Positions 53,579-64,000 of a stretch of 64,000 nucleotides of DNA are shown piece by piece. The position numbers and the translations under genes are program-made. The notes under the pieces were generated by a model. That model saw only the letters and a program-made list of their open reading frames with translations, was not told the origin of the DNA and did no database searches. Source of the DNA: Piezodorus guildinii. Its lineage: Eukaryota > Arthropoda > Insecta > Hemiptera > Pentatomidae. The first letter of the stretch is position 1. Each line of letters begins with the position of its first letter. The DNA is taken from positions 3,648,280-3,712,279 of the forward strand of contig CM041297.1 in assembly GCA_023052935.1 (NCBI GenBank), written 5' to 3'.

Positions 53579-54140
53579 TTTACTTTCACTTACCAATATA
53601 TGAAATATATAGTAAGGGAAAGTATTGTGATCGTGAAAATTTTCGAATTCCAGTTTTCGACGGAAATACACAAAACGTCGTATGAAACTGAAATCTCATA
53701 TTTAAGACAACTATACGCCCGAGATGTTACATAACTTTTTCATCCTGATCGGCTAACCAGAATACCCACTTTATACCGTACATTTTGCACCTTTTTACGA
53801 TTTTCTTAAATACGGCTAAAACGATTTTGATTAAACTTTATATATCGATGTAAAAGGTAATGGGCCTTAATATGATGTAGTCTGACAGGGCTTAAATGCC
53901 GATATTTTAAATTGTCTTCTTCTAAAGTACCTCTAATTCTGTAGATTCTATAATTTATATTATCTTATTACCATTAATAATTAACAGCTAAATATGCAAG
54001 TTGAGCGAATTTGATAAACAACTTAAGGAGAAAACTGAAAAAATATTATTATTAATGCAATTTTTGGATTTTGAACATAAGAACAGATTTTATAAAAAAT
54101 AACGGCGGGAAGTGAAAGTCGTGTGTTTCGCTACCAGATT
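53579..54140 (-). mobile_element. HINE-A copy, head-to-head with previous
   Basis: Starts 'actttcacttaccaatatatg' and ends 'gtcgtgtgtttcgctaccaga'. It has lost the microsatellite block, and its 'taccgttgg' zone is deleted near 54080. Confidence 0.8.
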
Positions 54141-54931
54141 TTTTTTATTTTTATAAATACAATAAAATCCTAAGGAAAGTTTTAATGTGAAAATAATCAA
54201 GTTAATTGGTTTTATTATAAATAAATGAGGGATTTTCGTGCTCATATAACCTATTTGAAATTATAGTTTAACTGGAAAATTAGAATAGACACAGATGTAG
54301 CATCATCGCATTGCCTGCCACAGCCCCCATTATCCGAAGCGAAGTCCACTGACAGACGGAATGTCTTGGAATAATGTGAATTATTTAGGAGGCAGTTGAG
54401 GGCTAGGTGACGCGGCATATGGTCCACTGCCTCCTCGATTAGCCCTATACAAATATCACTTGTCGCGCCTCCTATTATACAATCGAGTAGGCTTTGATAA
54501 CTCTGTCTTTTTATAGACTGGGCTGTCACATATGGTCCATTCTCGCCTCTGCCTTCTCCCCATTGGCTCCCATTGTTCAGGCTCCGTTCCGTGACTTGAA
54601 CCCAGACCACCCCAGACCTAGGGGGAGTGCCCCGACGATTAGCTTATGAAAAAGCTATCTATTCCGATTAAATATTCATTTCAGAACTCGATTGATTCCA
54701 GAAAGGGGGTTCATATGATAAGTTAACTGTGAGTGTGTTTTCCCAGCGGGGCACACAGTCCATGAATGCACAATACTAGTGTGGTGTCTGTGCATCCTGC
54801 AGATGAATAGGACTCTTCGAACAATGCTGTATGACATTACTGAAACTGTGTCAGTTAATGTTGTTTTGTTCATTTTAAGCAAAAAGTGTCAGAGATTATT
54901 ATTTCACACTTTTTTTTTGTTTGTTTATTTT
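54141..54931. other. No gene recognised
   Basis: 54280-54620 is GC-richer, with a 119-residue minus frame that shows no domain or motif I recognise. 54660-54900 likewise. Possible non-repeat host DNA. Confidence 0.45.
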
Positions 54932-55674
54932 TTACTTTCACTTACAATATAGTAAGGGGAAGTATTGCGATCGTGAAAATTTTCGAATTCCAGTTTTCAA
55001 CGGAAATACACGTTTTTAGGGTCCCCTGAGTCCAAATAACCAAGTCCCGCAAAAAGGTCTGTGATAACTCCCGGGCGGAAAGAGTAAGTCCTATGAAACT
55101 GAAATTTCATATTTAAGGCAACTATACGCCCGAGACGTGACAAAACTTTTTTCATCAAAATGAACTTGCCAGAAGAGGCACTTTACACCATGCATTTTGC
55201 ACCTTTTATCGATTTTCTCGAAAACGGTTCCGACGATTTTGATTTAATTCGCTATATCGATGTAAAATTTAATGTGCTTTAATATCATGTAGGTTTTACT
55301 CTGATCAAAATGGTTTGACAGGGCTTAAATGCCGATATTTTAAATTTTCTTCCCCTAAAGTACCTTTAATTTTGTAGATTCAATAAAAATAACTATATTA
55401 TCTTGTTAGCATTGATAATTAACAGCTAAATATATAAATTGAATAAATTCGATACCCAACCAAAGGAGAAAACAGAAAAAATATTTTTTAATGCAATTTT
55501 TCTTTTTTGAACATAAGAGCAGTAATATACATGTATGATATACCGTTGAAAGCTGAAGATTTTAGAATTAATTCCTTAATAGTTACACGTATTTTTATCT
55601 ATAATTGTTTTGAAAATTCTTTCATTGATTTAAAAATGGAGGTAAGTGAAAGTCGTGTGTTGCCCGCACCAGAT
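54932..55674 (-). mobile_element. HINE-A, internally deleted
   Basis: 'actttcacttacaatatagtaag' to 'gtgttgcccgcaccaga'. The segment between 'gctgaagattttaga' and 'attaattccttaatag' lacks about 140 bp present in 60160-61036. The microsatellite is lost. Confidence 0.87.
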
Positions 55675-55779
55675 TTTTTCAATTATGAACCTTTATAACA
55701 GCACAAAAAGAAAGAAACAATAACATTACTCCCCTCAAAATTTGATGATAAGTAAAATCCGAATAACGAATTAAAAAAA

Positions 55780-56071
55780 GAGTTACCTGTAGCATGGTGG
55801 TTAGCATAACAGCCTCCTATGACCAAGGTCCCAAGTTCAAACCAGCAGGTGGCCCTAGGATTTTTTTAATGGTAGTAAAAATTCCTTAGTTATGCCGTCC
55901 TTAGGAGGGTATGTAAAAGGTGGTGCCGAGCCTGTGCGATGTCAGGTACTCGTTAAAGATCCCTATCCTAATTAAACCTGGATAGGCAAAATTTAGGACT
56001 CCCACTGGAGCATCGTCCGATTAGCCAGAGCTTGGAGTGAGGTTAAATAAGTAAACGAATAAACAAACAAC
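55780..56071 (+). repeat. SINE-1, full-length
   Basis: 'gagttacctgtagcatggtggttagc', B-box-like 'aagttcaaaccagc' and body, ending 'aaataagtaaacgaataaacaaacaac'. Confidence 0.88.
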
Positions 56072-56129
56072 AACGAATTAAAAAAATCTTTCTGCCCGCT
56101 GCCTGTTTGACTTGATGGTACACAGCACA

Positions 56130-56520
56130 TTTTTAGTTTATTATTTTCAATAATAAAAAATACCCCCTCCCCCTTAAAATTTGAGGGCTTACGTTTCAAG
56201 ATGCGTAGAATCCGAATAACGAATGAAAAAAAAATCCGTTTCTGCTAATTAATAAATAAGTAAAAACCAAACATTTTCTTCGTTCTATTGCAGAGAGAAT
56301 TAAATTGCTTACAAAATGAAAAAAAAAATTGTGATTGGTTAAGAACTAGCAGAGATATAACGTTTTGAAATCAGTGGTAGTGTTATGATATGATGCTTTG
56401 AATAGTGCTTTTCATATTACTTAATTGCCTATCAACAGCCTTATAAACAGTTATACCCCAATATTGTTATTTGGAAATAATAAACCATTGTGTAATAATT
56501 TGCAGCGTTTTTCTTTATTT
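56130..56520 (+). repeat. Dispersed repeat R3 copy
   Basis: 'gtttattattttcaataataa', 'taccccctcccccttaaaat', 'gtttcaagatgcgtagaatc' and 'aataatttgcagcgttttt' match 40795-41148. Confidence 0.7.
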
Positions 56521-57058
56521 GATGGACCTGCCATTTGTATCATGGAAATTCCGACATTTAAGAATAGGCTGTTTCAAAAGATTAATCTAACTGTAAAATA
56601 ATTAAAATAGTCACTGTTTTTTTTTTTTTTTTTTTGTCTGTTGTTCGTTGATTTGTTTGCCGTTACTACCCTAAATGACTTTATTTATTTCCCAACTTGT
56701 ATTTATCTCTACTACAGATTGTTGTTTTGATTGGTTTGTTGTTGTTTTTATTAACTGTTATTTTTTTGTATATATTTGAATTTATTTATTTCCGATTTTA
56801 TATAATTTGACATTATCATTATTTTCTGTATATATTGTATGAATGTGTATCACATCACTATTACTACTGTTCATTATGAAACAAAATTTAATATATCTCA
56901 ATAAATAAAAAAAAATTCTCTTCATCTTGAATTTCGGCATTATAATTAGAATCATTCTCTGTTTTAAAGATTGATCTTTCTATGAAAAATTAACATGGAT
57001 TGTTTTGTTTTTCTTATATCTATACCGCCGGGTTTTTTTTTTTTTTTTTTTTTTTTTT
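56521..57058. other. No gene recognised
   Basis: T-rich with runs at 56616-56634 and 57033-57058. 'atctcaataaataaaaaaaa' at about 56896-56916 could be a retroelement 3' end without an identified body. Confidence 0.5.
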
Positions 57059-57299
57059 GCGGGTTCAAACCCGTGGGTGGCCCTAGGATTTTTTAATGGG
57101 AGTAAAAATTCCTTAGTTATGCCGTCCTTTGGATGGGACGTTAAAAGGTGGTCCCGAGCCTGTGCGATGTCAGGTACTCGTTAAAGATCCCTATCCTAAT
57201 AAAACCTGGATAGGCAAAATTTAGGACTCCCACTGTAGCATCGTCCGATTAGCCATAGTAGCATAAAGTGACGTTAAACGAATAAACAAACAAACAAAC
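57059..57299 (+). repeat. SINE-1 lacking the A-box half
   Basis: Starts at the B box 'gcgggttcaaacccgtgg' right after a T run and is intact to 'aacgaataaacaaacaaac'. Body very close to consensus. Confidence 0.88.
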
Positions 57300-57439
57300 C
57301 CCCGTTTTTTTTTTTTTGTTGTTTTTTTTTCTATTGGACGCTCGACGATTAAGGGAAGAAAGAGAACATTTCTTAATTGTGATTGTTAATTTGTTTGTTG
57401 ATCTGGAAATTTGTTGATTAGGTACACCTAATGTTATTT

Positions 57440-57620
57440 TATTTAAATCACAAATACAACAGGATTTTTTACTCAAAGGAGGAGATCTTTCCCCTTTATT
57501 TCTTATATTTAATTTAATGAAAAACAAAGATATTTTAAAATATAGTATTTCTTTGCTAATATTATAAAGATATTTTTCTAAGTTCAATTATCAAATGTTA
57601 ACATTCAAATATATAACCTT
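57440..57620 (+). repeat. Dispersed repeat R5, copy 2
   Basis: 'aaatcacaaatacaacagga', 'ttttactcaaaggaggagatc' and 'caaatgttaacattcaaata'. Copy 1 at 23308-23515. Confidence 0.7.
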
Positions 57621-57789
57621 CTAGACTAAGTTTAATTATTTTAAAAGTAATCATTATTTGAGACATATTTTGGAATATCTGTATGTGTCTCTAACACTGA
57701 TTAGTGTGCAACACAGAGATAATCTCAGTTTCTCTTCCAAGCAAAAAAAAAAAAACATATGTTTTAATTAGTAATAAAATATAAATTAT

Positions 57790-58240
57790 GCTTAATTGAA
57801 TGTACATAATTAAAATTAATTTAATTTTCAAATATCATATTTCTGCGCTTATATGATCAAGATATTCTTTTCGATTTCGTTTTACCACTATTTAAATATT
57901 GACAGTAACATCACCATGCTATTGCTTCGTATATTTAAATTTTTCATGCAAAGAAATGTTTTAATAATATTTACAAATATCGATATTTCAGAGTCAAGAG
58001 AATTAAGATATTCATTATATTAACTTTAAATACATTAAACCGATATTTTAACGGTATCGATAGCGTTCACGGAAATTGATATAGATATCCTATCTCTGGT
58101 GGACAGGTATACACAGACCGCTGCGCATGCGCCAGTCTAGAGCATGTTGGTAACGCGAACCGTTACTTGAAATCAAAGGTTTTACCTCCACCAAAAAATG
58201 CATAAAGCGCCTAAAGAAGTTTTCACTTGAAATATTGTCT
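57790..58240 (+). repeat. Dispersed repeat R4, copy 2
   Basis: Same order as 33290-33790, including 'tatttacaaatatcgatattt', 'gcgttcacggaaattgata' and 'ctgcgcatgcgccagtctag'. Confidence 0.7.
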
Positions 58241-58760
58241 ATATACAAGCTTATAACTCAATAATTTTGAAGATATGAAGTAAAATCTATGTAGGCACAA
58301 CAACGGGGTTACTGAATGCTTTGGATGACATCAATGTTACGGAAATGTTAGTTCTCTAGTTTGCCACAGTCGTATTGTTTTCACATGATAAGGATGGCAG
58401 TTTCCCTTCATAAATGGTACTGTAGAGGTTATGTTGTGCACCCTTCTAGGTGTTTGTGTTTATTTACTTGTTTTATCAGGTAGGAATGCAAACATTATTG
58501 TTTTTTAATTAGAGGCACATTTAGTAAATAATGAATCATGTCAAAAAGAAATAGACTGACATGGTAAATTATTATTCAGAAATAAAAATAATTGTTAACC
58601 TGTTACTGTTTAAGTATGCTCGATTAATCGAGTAACTCGATTAAGTATGCAGTGTATTGTTTATCAACTACTATATTAGCAAGTAAAATGTCTAATAAAT
58701 GATATTTTCCTCTTATAAACTTTTTAAATATTTTATATAATATAATTATTATATTTAAGA
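58241..58760. other. No gene recognised
   Basis: Unassigned. Contains the short palindrome CTCGATTAATCGAG (about 58619-58632) immediately repeated in part ('taactcgattaag'). Confidence 0.5.
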
Positions 58761-58800
58761 GAGTAAGTGAAAGCTTTGTATTGTGCCCACCAGATTTTTA
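58761..58800 (-). mobile_element. HINE-A terminus relic
   Basis: 'gagtaagtgaaagctttgtattgtgcccaccaga', TCTGG end only. Confidence 0.65.
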
Positions 58801-59142
58801 TTTCCATATCTAGGTAGCATTGTAATAGATATGCTTAAGGGCTGACAGCTGATTTAGCGCTCCGACTCACATCCCAATTTGTAACAAACTCTTTGCCCTC
58901 CAGCGCAACCCAATCTCGCAGCAAACGAAGGGAGCTCATTAATCAAAGTAACTTTTCCATTTCAGTTTCAATCCGCGGGGACTAAATGACGTTTAATTAT
59001 TTAGGCGGAACGTGAGCTACGGCCCGGGGTATCTCTGGGGTGGGATAAATCTCTGCCGGGAGGAAAAATATCATAAAGTAGCAAGGGAGGATGTATGGGG
59101 CTATGGTCCCTTGATAAATAGGCGGGAGGGGATTACTCCCCA

Positions 59143-59345
59143 CCAATCAGCTCTTGTCTAGTTAATTGTTCCCTTCTCTCGACCAATCAGCTTCTATCTC
59201 TTAGCCTCCGGGGCCGGCTCTCCGCCAATCGGGTTCTATCTCTCTCGGGAAGGAGTCCTATTCATCAGAGCTGCCTCGTATCCATCATCAGCCAATGGTT
59301 GAGTCCCTTTCTTCCCTCCACACTCCCTTTCTTCACCTCTATTGG
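59143..59345 (+). promoter_or_regulatory. CCAAT-box cluster in GC-richer DNA
   Basis: CCAAT at 59143, 59183, 59225 and 59292 and ATTGG at 59341, within a locally GC-richer segment (58850-59340). Repeated phrases such as 'ccaatcagctt' and 'ttctatctct' show the motifs are partly tandem. CCAAT arrays are typical of NF-Y-bound promoters, but no gene is recognised beside it. 58801-59142 otherwise contains nothing assignable. Confidence 0.35.
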
Positions 59346-59393
59346 TACAAAGAAATAACTGTCATTCCACATTCCTTAAACCTCATAATTTAT

Positions 59394-59690
59394 TTTTTTT
59401 TCATTTAACACTACTTTATGATATTATGGCTAATCGGACGTGCAACAATTGGTAGTCCTAAATTGCATATCCACGTTATTAGTTTAGGTTTAATTGGGTA
59501 GGTATCTTCAACGAATACTTACATCGCGCAGGCTTGGGCCCACCATTTTATGTTCCCCCGAAGGAGGACATAACCATGGATTTTTTTATTTTTTACCCCT
59601 TAAAAATCCTAGGGCCATCTGCCAGGTTTGTGCACGAGGCCTTTGGCATATAAGGTTGTTGTACTACCCACTGCACAACAGATGACCCCA
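59394..59690 (-). repeat. SINE-1, diverged full-length
   Basis: 'catttaacactactttatga', 'atggctaatcggacgtgc', 'cttaaaaatcctagggcc' and 'cagatgacccc'. The B box is mutated ('aggtttgtgcacg'). Confidence 0.8.
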
Positions 59691-60037
59691 TAAATATTAT
59701 TATGAAAAAATTTAGAGCATCACTCACGAGCTTTTTTTATAGTTTTTCGATAGTTAGGAGGGACAAGTTGGCCGAATACATAAGTTTTTTTTTTTATTTT
59801 ACAGTCCATATATAAACGACAATAATTTGAATATTTAGGTCGCGGTGTAAGGTATTGTTGGTGACATAATAAGGAGCATTAACTATAGTTCGGAGGACTT
59901 TGGATTGGATGAATTTGATTTGAGTATTTAGCTGTCTTCCACGGTTTACGTCCGTAGGTTTCATAATTTTAAGTGTTATTCAAAAATAATTTTAAAAAAA
60001 TTATATTTATTGAAAATTACAATCGTATAAGAAAAAA
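59691..60037. other. No gene recognised
   Basis: AT-rich. 59800-59960 shows no similarity noticed to the other repeat families here. Confidence 0.5.
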
Positions 60038-60157
60038 ATCTGTTGTGCCTAACAGACGACTTTTTAAATACATGTAGAGATAAAAATAAATTGTTGAAAA
60101 ATTAATTAAATTGAATTTCATTAGAAACATGTGTTTTATTAAACAATCTATTATATT
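60038..60157 (+). mobile_element. HINE-A 5' fragment
   Basis: 'tctgttgtgcctaacagacgac' is a mutated terminus, then 'aatacatgtagagataaaaa' and 'gtgttttattaaacaatc'. It is cut where the inverted copy 60160-61036 begins. Confidence 0.75.
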
Positions 60158-60159
60158 TT

Positions 60160-61036
60160 TACTTTCACTTACTATATATAGTAAGGGGAAGTATTGTGAT
60201 CGTGAAAATTTTCGAATTTCAGTTTTCAACGGAAATACACGTTTTAGGGTCCCCTGAGTCCAAATAACCAAGTCCCGCAAAAAGGTCCGTGTGTGTGCGT
60301 GTGGTAACTCCCGGGCGGAAACGGTAAGTCCTATGAAACTGAAATTTAATATTTAAGACAACTATACCCCAGAGACGTGACAAAACTTTTTTCATCAAAA
60401 TGAGCTAACCAGAAGAGCCACTTTATATTTGCACCTTTTTTCGATTTTCTCGAAAACGGTTCCGACGATTTTGATTAAACTCGCTATATCGATGTAAAAT
60501 TTAATGGGCTTTAATATCATGTAGGTTTTATTCTGATTAAAAGGGTCTGACAGGGTTTATATGCCGATATTTTCATCCCCTAAAGTACCTTTAATTTTGT
60601 AGATTCAATAAAAATAACTATATTATCTTGATAACAATAATGAAAAACAGGTAAATATATAAATTGAATAAATTCGATACCCGACTAAAGGAGAAAACAG
60701 AAAAAATATTTTTTTAATGCAATTTTTCGTTTTTGAACATAAGAGCAGTAATATACATGTATGATATACCGTTGGAAAGCTGAAGATTTAAGAAAAAATA
60801 TTATCTGATACACAAGCTTTTAAAAGTTGATAGAGAGTGATGAAATGAACATAAAACTGACTGATTATTTTAGATAATAATATAATAGATTTTTTAATGA
60901 AACACATATTTCTACAGATTTAATTTAATTAATTCCTTAATTGTTTCACGTATTTTTATCTCTAACTGTTTTCGAAAATTCTTTCATTAATTTTAAAAAT
61001 AGAGGTAAGTGAAAGTCGTGTGTTGCCCGCACCAGA
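60160..61036 (-). mobile_element. HINE-A, full-length
   Basis: 'actttcacttactatatata' to 'gtgttgcccgcaccaga', with a TG tract at 60286-60301 and all internal blocks. Inserted in, or abutting, HINE-A pieces on both sides. Confidence 0.88.
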
Positions 61037-61042
61037 TTTTTA

Positions 61043-61886
61043 TCTACAACAATCAGTTAGTGTTCGGGGTGATCACCTCCAACTCGAATGTCAAGATGAT
61101 CACAACTAGGGGCTCTGCTTCCTTGACATGCCGCCAGAAGGCAGCACGGTCAACATTACTTTCTCTTTTTAGGAACGAGAAACTGTTAGTTTTATCGGCT
61201 TTTCATCACTCTCCATTACTCTTTACAATTCCAAGTATCAGATAATATTTTTTCAAAAATCTTTTGCTCTCCAACGGTATATTATACATCTATATTACTA
61301 TAATTGCATAAAAACATATGTTTGCACTTTTCTCCTTTAGTTGTATATCAAATTCGCTCGATTTTGATATTTAGCCGTCCTTCATCAGTACCATTAAGAT
61401 GATATGGTTAATCTTTTGGAATGTACAAAATTAAAGGTAGTTAAGAGGTGAAAAAATTAAAATATCGGAATTTAAGCCCTGTCAGACTATTTCAATCAGA
61501 ATGAAACTTAAATGATATTAAAGTCTATTAAATTTTACATCGATATAGGTAGTTCAATTCTAAATCGTTAAAGCCGTTTTTGAGAAAATCGTAAAAAGGT
61601 GCAAAATGCATGATATAAAGTGGCTCTTCTGGTTAGCTCATTTTGATGAACAAGTTGCTGTAACATCTCGGGCGTATAGTTGTCTTAAATATGAAATTTC
61701 AGTTTCATAGGATTTTTTGTTTTCGCGCTAGAGTTACCACACACAAAGACATGCAGATTTTTTTTGCAGGACTCGGTCATTTTGACTCAGGAGACCCTAA
61801 AACGTGTATTTCCGTCGAAAAATGGAATTCGAAAATTTCGCAATACTTCTTACTATATATTTCATACATAGGTAAGTGAAAGTAAA
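61043..61886 (+). mobile_element. HINE-A lacking its 5' end, with extra block
   Basis: Begins internally at 'tctacaacaatcagttag', carries the extra block 61058-61190 ('ggggtgatcacctccaactc') seen also at 21238, and ends 'tactatatatttcatacataggtaagtgaaagt'. Confidence 0.82.
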
Positions 61887-61984
61887 AGTGAAATAATTAT
61901 CTCTGAAAAATGTTGGCTACATATCATACATATATATGTCCATAATGAATTATACGTTATGCTCATGTATATACGGCTATAACC

Positions 61985-62754
61985 TATTGGGTTGTGTCAC
62001 ATGAAATGTCTGTTTTCAAGGTAAAGGATTTTTATTAAAAATACGATATGAAAAAAAATAATTTTATTCGAAGTATTTACCTTCTTTTTCGACACATTTT
62101 TCCCAACGTGACACCACCTTTTTTATCCCCGAAATGAAAAACTCTGAGCTTTGAAGTGAAACAAAATCTGAAAACGCACTTTTCACTTGATCATCATTTT
62201 CAAAAAGTTTTCCATTGACGAAGTTGTCTAAATTCCTGAACAGGTGGTAATCTGTTGGAGACAAGTCGGGAGAATATGGTGGGTGCGGAAGAACTTCGTA
62301 GCCCAGTTCTTTCAATTTTCGCACGGTATGTTTTGAAACATGGGGTCTTGCTGCCGTTCAGTGAGATCATGAGGTACCCATGTATCGAGTTTTTTACTTT
62401 CCCGATACACTTTAAATGTCTGGAAACGGTAGATGCACTTGCATTAAGTTGTGCTGAGAGTCCTTTAACTGTTTGGTAGGGGTTTCCTTCTACTATATGT
62501 TTGAGGACATCGTTGGACAAATATTTCTAGCGGCCTCAGCTGCTGAATGGCCGAGTTTAAACTCGTACAAAAATATTACTCGAAAATCGCGTGTTTCCAT
62601 GTTCATATTTGGAGGTATACTAAAAAGTGGGTAATTGATTGGGAAGCTAATGTTTATAATACAAAGGTAGAGGATTAGTAACTGTTTACTTTAAATATGT
62701 AAACATTCAGAAGAAAACAACAGAGACGGACATTTCATGTGAAACAACCCAATA
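61985..62754 (-). mobile_element. Mariner element, both ends present
   Basis: Left TA + 'ttgggttgtgtcacatgaaa' + 'tgtctgt'; right 'ggacatttcatgtgaaacaa' + 'cccaa' + TA. Inverted repeats of about 27 bp with one or two mismatches and TA duplications. 770 bp, shorter than the roughly 1.3 kb of active mariners. Confidence 0.92.
62064..62600 (-). pseudogene. Mariner transposase, internally deleted
   Basis: Starts METRDFRVIFLYEFKLGHS, then AAEAARNI. A first deletion joins to the VEGNPYQTVKGL and QLNASASTVSRHLKCIGKV part of the second DNA-binding helix. A second deletion joins to KLKELGYEVLPHPPYSPD and LSPTDYHLFRNLDNFVNGK (third catalytic aspartate). The end is GIKKVVSRWEKCVEKEGKYF. Same family as 42990-43739, which keeps the first helix-turn-helix better, while this copy keeps the true C-terminus. 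Confidence 0.9.
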
Positions 62755-63371
62755 TAATTCATTATTGACATATATATTAAATATTGATGTTTTAGGACGC
62801 GCTTATACTGTGGTTATTACTGCGGTTAGAATTGCAATTTTCAAACAGTAGACCGTATTATACACATCCGCAACGAATGATATTTTTTCGCCTAGTTAAG
62901 GAGGTGAGGCGGTGAGATGATTGCAGGTGCCTCATCTGTTCACACTTCTCAGCGGGCCTCTTCAGGTCCATTCATCTCGTCCTGGACCGCTCCTGCAAAA
63001 AACACTTAAGTACCAGAAATCATTTCCGTTCTCCAATTGCCATCGGTACCACAGATGTCCTTGAGAGGAAATCCTGTATCGCAGAAAATTGCGAGACTGA
63101 GCAAATAAGGAGAAGAAAAAAAAAGTAGTAGAGTTAGCTAGCGGAAGAGGATGATAGGGGGCGGTGTGTCACCGGGGCAGGTAGTGTGTGGGTTCGAGTC
63201 TGTCATTAGTGCGGCCGGTGGGGTGCATTATAGGGAGTGCTTGTTGTCTTGTAAGGTGGTCTGTACTATCATAAGAGTCGGCGAGTGGAAGTATGATAGT
63301 GTGCGAAAAGTTGACGACAGTGACTTATTCGCACGGAATCGACGAATTTATAATACATATAAAAATAAAAA
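62755..63371. other. No gene recognised
   Basis: 62870-63340 is of balanced composition, with a 100-residue frame that runs into HINE-A and shows no domain. Possibly residual non-repeat DNA. Confidence 0.45.
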
Positions 63372-64000
63372 TCTGGTGCGGGCAACACACGACTTTCACT
63401 TACCTCCATTTATAAAATCAATGAAAGGATTTTCTAATTCAGTTAGAGATTAAAATACGTGAAACTATTCGAGAAATAATTAAATCAAATTTCTATAGAA
63501 ACATGTGTTTTATTAAAAAATCTATTATATTATTATCTAAAATAATCAGTTAGTTTTATCGGCTTTTCATCACTCTCTATTGACTTTTAAAAGTTGTGCA
63601 TGAGATAATATTTTTTCTAAAATCTTTAGCTTGTATTTTACTTGTATATTACTGTTGCTATGTTCAAAATAAAAAAAATCCATTAAAAAAATATTTTTCA
63701 GTTTTCTCCTTTAGTTAGATATTGAATTCGTTCAATTATATATTTATGTGTTTTTCATCGGTGGTAACAAGATAATATATTTATTTTTACAAAATTAAAG
63801 GTACTTTACATAAAAAAATATTAAAATATCGGCATTTAAGCCCTGTCAGACCATTTTAATCAGAATAAAAACTACATGATATTAAATCCCATTAAATTCT
63901 ACATCAATATAGCGAGTTTAATCAAAATCGTCGGAACCGTTTTCGATAAAATCGAAAAAAGTTGCAAAATGCATGGTATAAAGTAGATCTTCTGGTAAGC
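63372..64000 (+). mobile_element. HINE-A, runs off the window
   Basis: 'tctggtgcgggcaacacacgactttcacttacctcc' through 'cgtcggaaccgttttcgata'. The 3' end lies beyond 64000. Confidence 0.87.

Noticed and set aside
54251..54610. 119-residue minus-strand frame as a host gene
   Set aside because: No known motif, no splice signals noticed and no supporting context. Kept only as GC-richer unassigned DNA.

Overview
This window looks like repeat-dominated nuclear DNA from a metazoan, most likely an arthropod. It is AT-rich, has no operons and no intact host gene, and is packed with eukaryotic transposons. These include Jockey-, RTE- and CR1/L2-like LINE reverse transcriptase fragments, mariner transposase relics, a canonical Helitron, tRNA-derived SINEs, and hammerhead-ribozyme motifs typical of Penelope-like elements. 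The species cannot be named from the sequence. The only host-gene-like piece is one exon-sized enolase fragment (29336-29484, minus strand).

The most striking structure is an 8.9 kb fold-back element (2424-11350) built almost entirely of satellite DNA. Its termini are inverted arrays of a 21-bp repeat. Inside these lie about 260 bp of inverted unique sequence and then an inverted field of 112-bp monomers. It begins TAGCATTTCC, ends with the reverse complement, and splits another repeat with an apparent TA duplication. No protein is encoded; its long open frames arise only because 21 is divisible by 3.

The commonest repeat is a roughly 0.9 kb non-autonomous element, called HINE-A here, with some 30 copies or fragments. 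Its ends carry subterminal inverted repeats (ACTTTCACTTAC), it has a CA/GT microsatellite inside, and one end has a palindromic hairpin. This layout resembles Helentron-associated elements such as DINE-1. HINE-A is the main landing pad for other elements. A mariner sits in a Helitron that sits in a HINE-A (50967-52962). Another mariner, an RTE LINE, SINEs, a 1.26 kb TIR element and the fold-back element each interrupt other HINE-A copies.

SINE-1 (about 290 bp, tRNA-like head, tail rich in AAAC) occurs throughout on both strands, including SINE-in-SINE, SINE-1 in SINE-2 and LINE-in-SINE nests with readable target duplications. A Penelope-like cluster at 44425-45185 contains a near-perfect 141-bp-arm palindrome and three hammerhead-like motifs. 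A fourth, better-preserved motif lies at 50753-50793.

Layout: 0-2.4 kb SINE/HINE; 2.4-11.35 kb fold-back element; 11.4-14.5 kb HINE run with a head-to-tail pair; 15-20.3 kb LINE relics; 21-26 kb HINE/SINE/RTE nests and a GC-box cluster; 26.6-32.3 kb HINE, RTE and Jockey pieces plus the enolase exon; 32.4-38 kb duplicated repeats, the TIR element and nested SINEs; 38.7-49.8 kb HINE, mariner, Penelope-like and RTE copies; 50.5-55.7 kb the triple nest and more HINE; 55.8-64 kb SINE, dispersed repeats, a CCAAT-rich stretch, HINE and mariner.
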